Assembly: GCA_033064195.1 (NCBI GenBank)
Contig: JARBJD010000037.1
Location: 307,504-371,503, forward strand
Direction of reading: 5' to 3'
Length of the DNA: 64,000 nt
Source: Blattamonas nauphoetae
Taxonomy: Eukaryota; Preaxostyla; Oxymonadida
A program made the translations under genes and the position numbers. The stretch's first letter is position 1, and every line of letters begins with the position of its first letter. The notes beneath the pieces are model-generated. The model was not told the origin of the DNA. It made no database searches and worked only from the letters and a program-made list of their open reading frames with translations. Of the stretch, positions 1-12,046 are shown piece after piece.

Positions 1-2394
1 TGGACGTCTCCAGGAGGTCGGAGAAACAGCGTTGACGACTCAATGGAGAATGGAGAGGAATTTCCGTCCATGTTGTCGTCGTTGTGGCGGTTGGGTTGGG
101 CTTGTTCTTGTTCGGTTATCTGATGCTGAAGCCAATTCAATCGCTTGGTGGCCGATTGGAGATACTTTGAGTGTTTGTGCAGAACATTTCGCGGGTTTGA
201 GTACGAAGGATTCTCGTTCAATCCTGTTCTGTCAAAGTATCCCAAGAAGAAAGTGAGTGATGGTCGAGTTATTGGTTGAAGAGCCGTGCTCACTGTGGTG
301 ATGAGGGAATGAATGATGAACTGGAAATCAACATCCAGCTGGATGAGCGAGGGAACTGGAATTTGGGCGATGAGCGACTGGAGAACTCCCACAGGTTGTG
401 ACACGATCAGTCCTTTGAGAGGGAGGTAAGGTGTGGTGAGAGATCGTGGAGGAAGGCTGAGCGTTGTGTAGTTCTCCCAGAGAGCGCGAGAGAAGGCGTA
501 CAGAAAAGCATTGTCAAATGTGAGCAGAATCAAAAACTGGCTGAATCGCTCCGTGACAAAGAGTCGGCTGTAACGGAACCAGAAGCGAAGATGAGAATGA
601 GGAGATTGGTTCTGACGGGGGTCGTTCGGATCAAATTGGACAGGCGGAGAAATGTCAGCGGGGCGTTCTTTGGTCATCATCAATTCCTCCTGGTCCGTTT
701 CAGCAAGAAGTCGCATAAAATGGGGATGGATGCGAGGAACACTGTATTCATCCGAGGCTGGCTTTACGACAGGACGAGCTCGGTTTAGAGAGAGTGTCAT
801 GAGCCTTCGAATTCCACCTCCGCCATCTGTGGCAACCTCAGACAGAACTGACAAAAGAAATGAAATTAACTCCTTCCGTTGAAGAAGTATATGCTGCAGT
901 GCAGTGACGTATTGATTGAGATCAGCTATTGTGTTCTTCAAGGTGATTGGATCGACGAGAGACAATTTTGAGGAAAGACCAGGATCTCGAAGAATTCCAG
1001 AACGAGAAAGAGAAGAAGGGGCAAATCTGGAGAAAGAGGGAGAATATGGCATTGAGAGTGAAGAGTTTGATGACATGATTGGAGTTGAAACTTTTCTCTG
1101 TGGAGACAGGAGATCCGCTGATGAAAAACGAGAATTTCTTCCTAAATATGGAGTCGGTGGGAAGACTATATCCATTGGTCTGGTTGTTTGTGAGGATTGA
1201 TTGAGAATAGTCGAGGGAAGGGTCATTTGATTTGAGGAAGGTGATTCCGATTTCTTTTGTGGGAAATAGTGTGAAAATGGTCGAAAATTTGATGCACAGA
1301 TGGTTGGATAAAACTGATCTTGACCACAGGAAGGATCATGAGGTGGTGTGAGATTGTTTGTTTGATAGAAACTTGCGCGGCATTTTTCTTCAAGTTCAAT
1401 CAATTCTGATACATGGATAGCATTCACTTCCAAACTCAAAACTACATTACAGACGGCTGTGAGGCTTTCTTCAGTGGAAGGAGAACTCTGAGAGAATTAA
1501 CAGAAGAAAAAGAAAACTTGATTGCTAGTTGGAGGTTGATTGTGAAGTGAATCGGATGGAAGTGGAACTTGATTGGTTGATGATGGATCGTTCATTCGAG
1601 CAAATGATAAAGATTGGAGGGAAAATTGTTTGATTTCAGAATTGTCCTTGTAAGATTGTTCGAGAATTTGAATGAAACGGAGCGTTTTCCAAATTGTATG
1701 AGTCTGATAAATCTGACAACTCAGTAAATCAGAGATCGTGTCTATGACAGCATTAAAAAAATCTGTCAGGGTTGTGAGAATCTGCGGGTTTTTAATGGAA
1801 ACAAGCGGGTCCTTTATTTCTCGATTCTTTCTGTGTCTTGAACACATTCCAGACTGTTTCCACGATGATTCACGTCCGCAATCACAGGTCCCCCCAGCAG
1901 TATCGATCTAACTTTCTTATCAAGAAGAAAAAAATACGAGTTTGTATCGATGACCTTCATGCTTTTCAGGCTCAAAACATTCAATACAAAGGCAGGCCGA
2001 GACATCTGCATGTGTGTGAGAAGAGATACAAAAGACCTTTTTGGCAATCGAGGCATCGATAAGCACGATCCCCTCTTCCCCAGACAGCGTTGCAATAAAA
2101 CTCTGTCTGTCGCGCATCGTTCTTCAGTTGTGCAAAAAATGACCGAGGGGAAACATTGAGGATAGTCGATAGGAATTGGGATACGTCCAAAGTGGACGTC
2201 CTCGACGATGTGATGTGCTTCACGAGAAATGTGTCAACATCACCTATGATACATGTAGTGCATCAAAGAATAGCAATGAATTTGGTGGAGATGAGAGAAC
2301 GATTGATTAAAGAGTCAAAAGAGAGAAATGGCAGACTTCTAAATCGATTTGGTGATGACGCCACAGGAACGCTTGAGAGATCGAGATTTTGCAT
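1..2394 (-). CDS. UBR-box N-recognin-like protein, 5' part (runs off window start)
   Basis: The start ATG is at 2394 and the frame stays open to base 1 once four GT-AG introns are removed: 2244-2300, 2006-2036, 1908-1937 and 1488-1517. Splicing restores a UBR-type zinc finger: CNAVWGRGDRAYRCLDC, then CIECFEPEKHEGHRYKL, GGTCDCG and SGMCSRHR. This is the Cys/His pattern of UBR boxes, which in E3 ubiquitin ligases bind N-terminal degrons. About 70 residues precede the finger. The ~550 residues after it are Ser/Pro-rich and then helical, without a domain I recognise. The RING or other catalytic part, if present, lies outside the window. Three introns are only 30-31 nt and their removal is required to keep the finger in frame. 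The UBR-box assignment is firm; the exact subfamily (UBR1/2/3-like) is not. Confidence 0.85.
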
Positions 2395-2494
2395 CAAAAC
2401 AAAATCAAAGAATCAGATCTGAACTCTTTGAAGAGAATATATGATGAATAATTTCTTCCAAAAGAAATCAATATTGATCCATCCCAAGGAGTGA

Positions 2495-4383
2495 ATGACT
2501 GTCCCTGAAAAACTTGATGCCAAAACTTTTCTGACTCTCACTCCAACTGGACACCCTGTTCAGGGTCTTCTTGATGCTTCAATGTGTCTTTATGACAACG
2601 AGATCTACATATTCGGAGGTGAGGCAGGACAAGATTTCTCATCAGAAATCTTCAGATACAACATTGGTATGCAGTTAGAAATCGTTTATTGGAATAAAAT
2701 GATCATTTCTTTGCCATTTTCTTCCATTCTATTAATCATCATCTTGTTTTTGACTCATTAAAATCGTCAGAAACTAACGTCTGGCACCAAGTCCCCGTCA
2801 TTGGAACATCACCGGCTGCTCGGTCGTCACATACAGCTATTGTGTACGGTAATGAGATGTACATTTTTGGAGGAACAGGCCCTGAAGGAATGATGTTTAA
2901 TGACATCTGTGCATATTCGTTCGGTTTGTCGTCGCAATTTCAACATATCTGCAGAAACTCATAAATGGAGAATGATTGTTGCTGGAGTGCAAAAGCCACC
3001 AGAACATAGACGAAGCCATACAGCCGTTCTTCACGGGTTTCATAACTTTTTTTTGACTCCGTTCTAGTGCATGCATGTACATTTTCGGAGGAGCACAACC
3101 AACAAAGAGGTTGAATGACACCTGGTACTTTGACTTCTGTATTATCTTTTTTTACATTATCTCCACAAGCAACCAACCTTTGGACACAAATTCAAGCCCA
3201 GCCTGCTCCTCCTGCAAGGGAGTCACACAGCGCTGTTGTGTACAATGGAGCAATGTATATCTACGGTGGACTTGGTGACGAAGTTATGAACGACATGTGG
3301 GAGTTGGATTTCGGTGTGTTTTGACCACTCTTTTTCGAGCGACCTCTCCCTCTTCTACAGTGACTAATCAGTGGAAGCTTGTGTCATTCCTGAAGCAGCC
3401 CAATGGAAGATATCGTCACACCGCTGTTGTGTGTTGGGGAGGAATGTATGTGTTTGGCGGAGTGGAAATGCAGCGACAGAATGACGTCCAGCTGTACAGC
3501 TTTGCTCTTCACACATGGATGGAAGAGAAGCAGAAGAAGACGATCACCCCTCGTTCCCAACATGCTGCTCTGATGTATCGTGGGGACATGTACGTCTTTG
3601 GCGGAAGCGATGGTGTCCAAAGCTTGTCGGAGATCTGTCGATACATCATCGGTATGCCCGTTCGTCTCGTCGTTCATTTCCCTTATCTTCGAAAGTCCCA
3701 CCATCCACGCTTGCTGCCGATATCCAGAAGGTCCTCCCTCGCATTTTGGACAGCCAGCTCTTCAATGAAACAAAGGCGTTTCCAGTCAACCAAGCGATTG
3801 TAAAGGCCCGTTTTCCGTCCCTCCTCCCCTTCCTCTCGCCCAACATCCCTCCCCCCAACCCTGACCTCTTTGAACCAAAGAACCCTCTCCCTCTCACTGA
3901 GAACGGAATGGAGCTTCTCATCGGATTCATCAACACTGGATCCATCGATGCCACTCGCATCACAGCATGCGATGCTGTGGCGCTTCTCGGACTGGCTCAC
4001 AACTGTGGCTCAGTCAGGCTGAAGAAGGTGTGCATTGCGTATCTGATGGAAGTTGATCTGTCATCCCTCCGCAATTTGGGTGAAGTGATGGTTGCTGCAC
4101 AGAAGTTCGACATCCAAGAGCTGGAACGGTTTTCTCTCCTTGTTCTTCACTCTGTCACAGAAAAGCAGTGCATTTCTTTGTCACCCTCCTCCCTTTCTCC
4201 CTCTCCATCCTCCCTCATCTCCCACAAGACTCCCTACTCCATTATACAATCGTTCTTGGACGCATCGCCAAGCCAGAAGATAGCGATGCAAAGGGAGGAT
4301 CAAGTCTGACCAAGTTTTTTACAAAGAAAGAAGATCTCGACAAGTTCATGCGAGAGGTGCAGCAATTGGGTGGGATGATTTGA
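2495..4383 (+). CDS. Kelch-repeat protein with C-terminal BTB-like domain
   Basis: Six kelch blades are visible with the pattern hydrophobic-Y-I/V-FGG: YIFGG near 2610, MYIFGG near 2860, MYIFGG near 3075, MYIYGG near 3255, MYVFGG near 3445 and MYVFGG near 3590. Each is preceded by R(x)SHTAV-type strands, and several blades sit on separate exons joined across short introns. A longer intron (about 3652-3695) leads into a ~200-residue domain with LPFLSPNIPPP, GFINTG and a run of leucine-rich helices, which resembles BTB/POZ followed by BACK-like helices. The last exon is reached by an intron starting near 4168, and its acceptor is not certain; the preferred end is a Lys-rich tail stopping at 4383. 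Kelch-BTB proteins are often Cullin-3 adaptors, but that role is inferred only. Confidence 0.8.
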
Positions 4384-4575
4384 GTCACATCACATTCTGT
4401 TTGACATGATTTGTCTTGATTTGGATTTCAGACACTTAATGCCATTTGTTTGTTTGATTTCGAATGAATTCGAAGACAAATCGAATAAATTATGTCAAGT
4501 GTGATGTAGAAAGAGTGAGATCACTGTGGTTGAGCTAAAGTAGCGAATCATGGGCACGATCGCCGAGACTGACTC

Positions 4576-5607
4576 ATGCAATCATCCACTAATGCACTTA
4601 TACCGTTTCCAATAGATTCAATTTCACAGAACCAGACAGAATATGACCCATTCAAGTCTTTTACTGCCCAATCAGAACAAACATTTGACAATCAATCAGC
4701 AGTCTTCGCTTCTCTTGTGAACATGACAAAAGATGGATGTCATTTTGATGATATCCTACAAGATAAGGCCATCATGTTTCTCAAGTGTCTCGAACCTGGA
4801 TTTGGAGATACAGACACTGCAGACAGACTCATTTCTTCTCTTCTGCTATCCTCGAACGAACCAAACACTGCTTTAAACGACAGTATCTGCATCTTACTAT
4901 CCTCGCCAGAGAAACGAATTGTTTCGATGACTTTAACCTTGTTGGATTCCACAACTCGCCGCTCATCACTACAATGCCGATTGCAACTCCTAAAGTCTGA
5001 TCTTGTTCACAAAATGTTCGCCACAATCAAACCACACACACTTCCAATCACAGAAAACGACGGGATCCGCTCCAGGATGATTTGGATTGCTTTTCATCTT
5101 CTGAATCTCGCAAACCCGAATTTACTCGCACTACTTGAAATAAGAAATCCCTCCGATAAGCACAATCACCTTGAGATGGTCTTTGAAAAAACTGTTCGTC
5201 CATCCTCACCATTCCTGCATCATGCATTCAAAAATCATGACTTGCTCCCAGACAGACTAAAAGATTCAATCCTGAACTTTTTTGGAGCAATTCTCAGACT
5301 ATGCCCATATTTCACTCCGGCACTCGACTTTGTTATCGCTCACTCAGTTTCTCTTCAGACAACAAGATGTTTATCTTTCATGGAAGATTCGCGCCCATTG
5401 CAGAACTTTCTTCAATTAACACAAATGGACTTCAAAAATTGGGCAGAAGGAGATTGGTTGGTGCAAAGGAATGGCAAAATAGTGGGCACAGCTCTTCTTT
5501 CGGAGGGGTTCAAGGATGAAGTGGAACAACTCATGATGCATGACATGAGTTATGTCACAAACTCTATAACACAGTTCACACACTTTTTTGGAGATAATTC
5601 GGCGTAA
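4576..5607 (+). CDS. Helical-repeat protein of an oxymonad-expanded family, function unknown
   Basis: A 343-residue single-exon protein without signal peptide or membrane segment. It is nearly all predicted helix, with repeats of leucine-rich pairs as in ARM/HEAT folds. Recognisable family phrases are FASLVNMTKDGCHFDD, DKAIMFLKCLEPGF, KPHTLPITENDGIRS and, at the C-terminus, TALLSEGFKDEVEQLMMHD. I recall many proteins of this type in Blattamonas, often joined to kinase or SPRY-like modules; neither module is present here. A broken relative lies at about 60100-61455. The ATG at 4576 is the first in frame. Function unknown. Confidence 0.7.
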   Translation: MQSSTNALIPFPIDSISQNQTEYDPFKSFTAQSEQTFDNQSAVFASLVNMTKDGCHFDDILQDKAIMFLKCLEPGFGDTDTADRLISSLLLSSNEPNTALNDSICILLSSPEKRIVSMTLTLLDSTTRRSSLQCRLQLLKSDLVHKMFATIKPHTLPITENDGIRSRMIWIAFHLLNLANPNLLALLEIRNPSDKHNHLEMVFEKTVRPSSPFLHHAFKNHDLLPDRLKDSILNFFGAILRLCPYFTPALDFVIAHSVSLQTTRCLSFMEDSRPLQNFLQLTQMDFKNWAEGDWLVQRNGKIVGTALLSEGFKDEVEQLMMHDMSYVTNSITQFTHFFGDNSA

Positions 5608-6016
5608 ACGTTCGACTTTATGCGATGACGTCGTCTCAATTGTCATCTTCTTTTTCTCGAATCCTGAAATCTCTTCTTTTCACGTCTCTTTATCCTAGAA
5701 AAGTGCACAATTTAACCCTTTGTCAGCTACAGGCACTCTTCCCTTTCAATCTGGATTGATGTTTGGATCAAATCTGATTAATTTTCTTTTCTCTTTTCTC
5801 TGCTTCATCACGTTACCCATTTGCTCGTCGTAAGTCAACTTTTTCCTGTCCTTCAATGTGCATCACTTTGTTAGGAGAAACAGATTCCGAGAAAAAAGGT
5901 TAAGACGTGTATCAAATCAAAAAAGAATGCTTAGGAATCAATTATTGAGAATAAAATTTAAGACAATATGGATTGATGGTGTTCAGACAAGAGGGATGAT
6001 CAAGAGAGGGCTTACA
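5608..6016. other. Intergenic region between convergent genes
   Basis: About 400 bases of A/T-rich and pyrimidine-rich sequence between the plus-strand helical-repeat gene and the minus-strand CH/Rho gene. The alternative last exon of the minus-strand gene could end at 5993 instead of 6017. I see no other gene, RNA or repeat. Confidence 0.5.
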
Positions 6017-7886
6017 TCACAGAACATGCATCAGGATCTTCCTGTGATTCTTCTTGATGACTCTTTTGAGCATGTCGCACCCCAGCTTTGCAGCATTCTG
6101 CAGGAAGTGATCATCAGGACAGGGGAGAGATGGGAAAAGAGAGATGAGAGAGTTGAAAAGGGAAGGAGGAGCTATACCATCGATGACCGGTCGGATTGTA
6201 TTTGGTTTGGAGTATTGTGAAGTGAAGCTGCCAGCAAGGCCGCAACGACGCACAACAGCATCGGCCTGTCACAAAGAGGGGAATGCGATGAATGATGATA
6301 TGGGTGAGACAAACCGTTGATGGAAGAGAAGCACTGTCTGTGCAAGCGAGGATGATTGGCACGTCCTGACTCACCTTTCTCACAGCAGGGATGAACTGGA
6401 ATGTGGGAATGAAGGAGGAGGATGGAAGAGGCGAAGATGGGAGAGAAAAGATGAATTATATGAACATGGTATCGACATGAGGGAGATTGGCTTTGTTGCA
6501 AACCTTTTCTTCAACTTGGCGGAGAGAGCGTGCGTCTGCTGACGAGTATAGCATCAGAAAGCAGTCGCTTCCACGGAAAGAAAGCGAAGAGAATCGATCA
6601 AAGCTTCCCTCGCCTGAAAAGAAATAGTAACGGTTCAAAATGAGGACAATTCACGTGTGAATTCAGAGATGGAAAAATAAGGTGATGGAAAAAGGTTAAT
6701 GTATTTTGTGTCATTCCATAACATACAGTCAACGTTCCAGAAAGTACCAGTGATCGCTTCTCCTCCAACATGTCCTACAAGGTCGTACATCTCTTCATCT
6801 CGAGACATCCAGTTCTGATCAAAGATTCCGGTTTTTTGTGCATTCAACCACCCACCTTTCTTTGACGCTTTGTCACCCAAAACAAGACACTTAATTTTTG
6901 TGATGCTGAGGAAGAGAAATGGAAACAAGGAGAACAGAGCATACCGAGGGCCAGAGTTTCCTGTAGCTCGTTCATACTTATCTGTGTATGTATATTCCGT
7001 TTGGTAAGTTTTTGTCTTCACTTTTTGTTGTTGTCGCCTTCGTTCCTCCTCCTCCTCTTCGCGTGTCGTGGTGGTTGTCGTTGTGATCGTCGTTCGATTT
7101 CTTCTCGCGTCTCCATCATCGTCTGTTGAGGTCGATGTTGTTGAGCGAGTGATGATTGTTTTCCCCCCTGCTCCGGAATTTGAACCATATGTGCCCGCTT
7201 TCTTTTCTTCCTCCACAGCCTTCTTCCAGATCTCGACTTGCGATGATCCTGGTGGTGGCTTGCTGGATGCTTGGTATGCACGGAGACCTTGTTCACTAGA
7301 AGTGAAGAAAAGCGATTCCAGCAAAATATAGAATGAAACCTGATTCGGTAAAGAGCGTAGATCGTGTCTTGTAGAGGATTAGCCAGGCCGTCGTGGTAGA
7401 CATCATTGGTTCGAAAGAGATCGTGCTCGTAAACTCCATATGCACGACAGGCTTCGATGAATCTGTTCAAGTTTTCCTATTGAGCATCCGGAAGAGGAAA
7501 GGAGTTGATGAAGAATTTAAAAACCATTTGCTGGAATGGTTGATTCGATTGGCTAACAGACTTAACGGAATTGGGTTTGAGTGCATTGATCAACCTGAAT
7601 ATGAGAGCGATGGGAGGGGGAGGTTATTCTATGAGAAATATTGACTTTCAGACTTACAGAGATCAATTCCGTTTTTCAGGTCTGGAAGGAACTTTCCAAC
7701 ATGAAGACCTGCCTTTTTGTTCATCCAATCAACCAGAACTTTCTCAAACTCATGGTCGTATTTGTCTGCTAAGACTTTTCTCCGGTCAGCTTCTAGATGT
7801 GTAAGATAAATGACGAGATGAAGAATGAACGATAAATTGAACGGATAACACGATGAAGATGATGCGCAACACATACTCTGTGCCAT
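6017..7886 (-). CDS. Calponin-homology domain fused to a degenerate Rho-like GTPase domain
   Basis: The start ATG is at 7886, and removing about eight GT-AG introns gives one continuous protein. It begins MAQK and continues through KYDHEFEKVLVDWM, DLKNGIDLCKLINAL, QQMENLNRFIEACRAYGVY and DIYxLYRI-like sequence, a calponin/transgelin-type CH domain (actin or microtubule binding). A low-complexity Thr/Glu/Arg linker encoded around 7000-7200 follows. The C-terminal half aligns to Rho GTPases: KCLVLGDKASKKGG at the P-loop, WNVDCEGSFDRFSSLSF at switch II, FIPAVRKVSQDVPIILACTD, and a final basic helix ending HVL. The P-loop lacks GK[S/T], DTAGQ is replaced, and the N/TKxD base-recognition motif is ACTDSASL, so GTP hydrolysis is unlikely. 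The last splice junction is ambiguous. Confidence 0.75.
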
Positions 7887-8058
7887 ATGATGTCGTCAGA
7901 TAAGGTGATGAAACCAAAACAATGGTCCGATCACTTGAACTCCGTTGAGATTGAACGTAGTTTTACAGACAAATTTTACTAAGGAAAAGAAATTCAACAA
8001 AAAGTAATTTAAAAAAATGAAAAGATAAAAGAAGATGATGATTATTTTCTAAGTGACA

Positions 8059-11000
8059 TCAATTCAACAAGGCTTTATGTTCATCATCCAAAACAATATC
8101 CAGATCTTCTTCATCCCAGTCTTCATCATCCCAATCATCTTTAATGTTGCCTTTCTTTCCTGTTTGTTCGATCTTGTTGACATCAGGAAGCACAGTATTC
8201 GCAGCAGAGTCTGAGCTTGGTTCGTTTTGTGAGTGTGTGTTAGGCATGGTGAGGAGCTGATCAGAATCGCTGGAGTGAAGACGATTGAATTGCATGGAAT
8301 TTCTGGGATAGCGGTTGTGGAATTGATGGAACAGCGATGAGAGTGGAGAGTGGAACGGGATGATGTTCGAGAGAGTTGACGGAGTTTTGATTTGACGCTT
8401 TCGGAATATCGGTTGGAATGGAAGGCGAGACGAATCGTCGAGAGGGGATGGTTCGTATTCTTCGTCATTTTCTGGCACAAGAGGCTCAGGGAGTTCCTGA
8501 ATGAGAGAGGATACGTGATGAGACGAGACAGATGAAAGAAAGGAGAAATAAAGTTGAACGGCGTGTGAGGAGAATGGAAATAGCAAACCTTCTTTTTCAA
8601 AGACTCCAGCAACTCTTTTCTTTTCTTTTGCTGCCACCACAGATACACCAGGATAACGATTGCCATCGTAATGAAGACGGTGACGACGAGGATGATGGGG
8701 AGGATGATTGTCCAGACAGAGTCGCTTCCCAGCGGTCTGTAGTTGATTTCAACAATCTCATACAACGAGACAGGGACACTGTCGGCCCAGTTGATTTGAG
8801 ACCGGTCTCCAGAATCATCGAATGAGTTGGAAACCACTGCCTCAGCAACAAAGGTGTCAAGGTCGAAGATGGCATTGAATGGCGGGAGTGTGACGTTGGT
8901 CATAGCCATAGTGGTGGTGGGAGGGATGACGGAGAAGATCTGGTCTTCAGCGTTTGATGTTGATTTCTTGGACTCCGTGGTGGGAGAGAACTTGAGGTGG
9001 ACGGTGAATCCAGCTGGGTCGAAGTCTGCTCCTTGGAGGTAGAGAGTTAGAGTGACTGTTTTGTTCAGGTTGACGTATTGGCGGAGATCTGCCCTTTCGA
9101 GAGTCGGTTTTGAAGTGCTGATGAGCTCGAGGCAAGAGTCACTCCCTCCCAACATCATCGTCTTCGCTGTCGCGACTGTTTGGATTGTGATGGTCGAATC
9201 TCGGCTGAAGAGTCCTACCTTTCCAAGACTGGTTCCTGGGACACATGTTTCTGTGTTGATTCCTTCAAGCACACATTCAGTGAAGAGCACGTTGCAGGAG
9301 ACGAACGATCCGATGAAGGCTGTCTTTTCGAATGTGCCAGAATACCCAATTGTGCAGTCGATGAAGGTTGTGGCGCTGACTGTAATGTTTGAATCTTGTC
9401 CTCGACACACTCCGTGCTTGGAGTGGATGAACGACGAGTCCACAATGTCCAAGATGGAATTCAGAGTGGAGATCATCCCATATTTGATCGTCGAGAACTG
9501 TACACCTCCGTTTTCGTTGTGTGGGCAGAGCTGTACCGGCTCAAGTTCGTCAACAGAATGATCGTACTTCATTTCGATTGTTGGGGTGGTCTGCTTGAAG
9601 AATGGGTAACCGTCGATTCTTGTGTGTTGGAAGACAACTCGCGAGTTGTTGCAGATGATCTGGTTGGAATAGCAGAGCGGGTAGAGGATGTCACTGTTGC
9701 TGATCGAGCCACTGACTCGTTGGAAGACAACTGACGAACCTGAAAACGAATGGAGTCTGTCGAAGATGCAGTGAGACACAATGGCTGTTGGTGTAGTTGG
9801 GATGGAACTCGTAGCAATGATTTCTGTGGGGTCTTCAGATGGTTGGTGTGAGGTGAACAGGACGAGTCCACATTCCTGGACGGTGTCATACTCACCCAGG
9901 TTCTCTGGGAACGTGTCGTTATTGTGTGGTGTCGCTGAGCACTCGACAAAACGGGATGTTTCGAAGAGGGTCTGTTTTGGTGCTGCGGTGTCAAGCTGGA
10001 TCCGAATCAAAGAACGACTGTTTGTCTTGCAATACAAAAATGAGCAGCCGACGTAAGAAAAGGTATGGTTTGTGGCGTTGTGGAGAATCAAAGAAGAAGC
10101 CTTTGAAGACTCAATGAGCCGCTGTGTGGTTGGGTTCTTGTGAGTGAAGTTCGAGTTGCACGCCATGAATGTGGTGTGGACGAGGAGGTATGCCTGCGTT
10201 GAGGTCGATGAAGCAGATCCCGGCTCCTCAGTCACCAGCATGTGCGACTGGTTGCAAACACAGTCTTGGAACATGGAGTTGACCAAGGTGAAATCGCTAT
10301 CAGAGTCGACGCTCTTCTCGAATTTGACGATCCGGTTGGGATCAACAAAAAAGAAGTGCTCTTTGCTCCCACCACGAACTAAAATCAGGTTGGTGTTATT
10401 TAGAGAAATATTGTTAAAAGTCAGCTCGTGCGCAAAAAAGAAGCCTTCGGAGAGGATGGCGGAGGTGGAGATTGCATCGTCCGTGATGCTCCCGATTTTG
10501 ATGTCCATACTGCCGTTGAAATGTTTGAAAGTGACCTTTTCCAGCCACAGATCTCCACCTTTGGCAACGTAAGCGATCCCAGGAACTGTTTTCAAAGCGT
10601 TTTCTCCTTCTGGGTCATGGACTTGTGGGGTGATGGCCAAATTGCGAAGATGAAGGGCGGTTGCAACTGGAATGATGAAGAGAGGTTTGTATTCTTGAAG
10701 GAGTGTGGAGAAGATGGTGTGACTTTCGCCGCTCCCTTGAATGCTCAGAGTGGGGACAATGTCTGCAGATAGTTGGATTGGAGGAGAGTTGAAGGTCCCT
10801 GTATCGCACAAAATGGTGTTCAGGACACCCTTCATGTTTCTGTACTGATTAATGAGAAGATTAACAGAAGTGCAGGGAGTTTGGAAGCTTCCACACGGTT
10901 CCGATGATGACGACTGTTCACTGAGAGACAGAAAGTGCACGTTGGAATTATCGACAAAGGCAGGTGAAGGTACAATTATTTCAGCATATTGAACGTAATA

Positions 11001-11998
11001 TTTTTCGAGAGATTCAGTTTGTTTCATCCGAATTGTTTGGACATTTGAGTCGTCCACACAGTCCGTCAGACATCCCCTGAATGAAGATGGTGTCGGGATA
11101 TAGTCTGAGGTGGAGTATCTAATACAGAGATCTGAACCATGGGCAGCGGTATTTTCCATGAAATGGCAGAATTGCACATCAACAGTGGCACCCTCCGCTG
11201 TGAGGAGAAAGTATAAGGCACCGCCACGATTCGAGGCTCGGCAAGAGGAAAACAGACATGATGTGATTGTGAGAGTAGAATCAGTTGACGAATCAAACTT
11301 AATCGCAGAACCATCAGTCCCACTAAGGTCGGTAAATTCCATCCCGATATGTTCCGTATTAGACGCAATTTTCGATGAAAGAGAAATACCTGCGCTGCCG
11401 GATGGATTGTGGATTGACCGGAACGAAGAATGTTTCAAGGAAAGACGGTTGTTGGCGTTGGATGATACAACACAGGCAATTCTGTCCTGGTTTTGTGGTG
11501 AAAAATGTATACTGTCAAAATGAAGATCAGAACAGATGAGTGATCCGGTTGGGAGGCTAATAATTGGGTTCGTTAATGGATCAGTGAGTTGTTGATTAAA
11601 TGTGAAAGATGAGAGATGATTCTCGTCTTTTCCATCAATGAGAATTATTGGATACTGCGCACGGGGAACAGTAATAACAAAATTTGTTGATGAAAGTTTT
11701 GATCCATCTAATACAAAAGTGGAAGATGGAAATACAGGGAGGAGTGTGACTTTTCCTTGTGAACAAAGATTTACAGTAGAATGAACTAAGAAAAAATAAC
11801 CAGAAAAAGAAGGATACGTAAAAGAATTGATGAGTTGAGGGTATTGTCGAGGGGTTCGAACTTAAGGTTGATCTTTTGATGAGTGAAGGTGTTGACAGAA
11901 TTTTGTACGAGCGATGGTTGTGGAGTTCGTGAAAAGAATCGTGGAGAAAATGTTAAGCCATTCACATGGAAAATAATGAGGAGAAGTCCTCCACACAT
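8059..11998 (-). CDS. Large secreted beta-helix-type surface protein with C-terminal membrane anchor
   Basis: About 1,230 residues after removal of introns 11786-11817 (32 nt) and 8497-8588. The first ~15 residues (MCGGLLLIIFHVNG) form a signal peptide. The ectodomain is rich in Ser/Thr/Asn and Cys, with repeats of the parallel beta-helix or Pmp kind: ITSCLFSSCRASNRGGALYF, VSHCIFDRL, FIDCTIGYSG and other short strand-turn units. A membrane segment is encoded near 8650-8720 (IILPIILVVTVFITMAIVILVY), followed by a basic stop-transfer stretch and a ~170-residue cytoplasmic tail. The tail ends in an acidic Trp-rich cluster (DDWDDEDWDEEDLDIVLDDE). Adhesion or surface-coat function is inferred from architecture. 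Such proteins are abundant in oxymonads. Confidence 0.8.
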
Positions 11999-12046
11999 CA
12001 GTTTTCAAAGAGTTTACAAAAAACGAATAATGTTTCGATCGTCTCG
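11999..12046. promoter_or_regulatory. Very short divergent intergenic region
   Basis: Only 48 bases separate the start of the minus-strand surface-protein gene from the preferred GNA1 start on the plus strand. An alternative GNA1 start at 11966 would overlap the other gene and is disfavoured. Any promoter shared by the two must lie here or inside their 5' coding ends. No clear TATA or initiator motif is evident. Confidence 0.35.
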
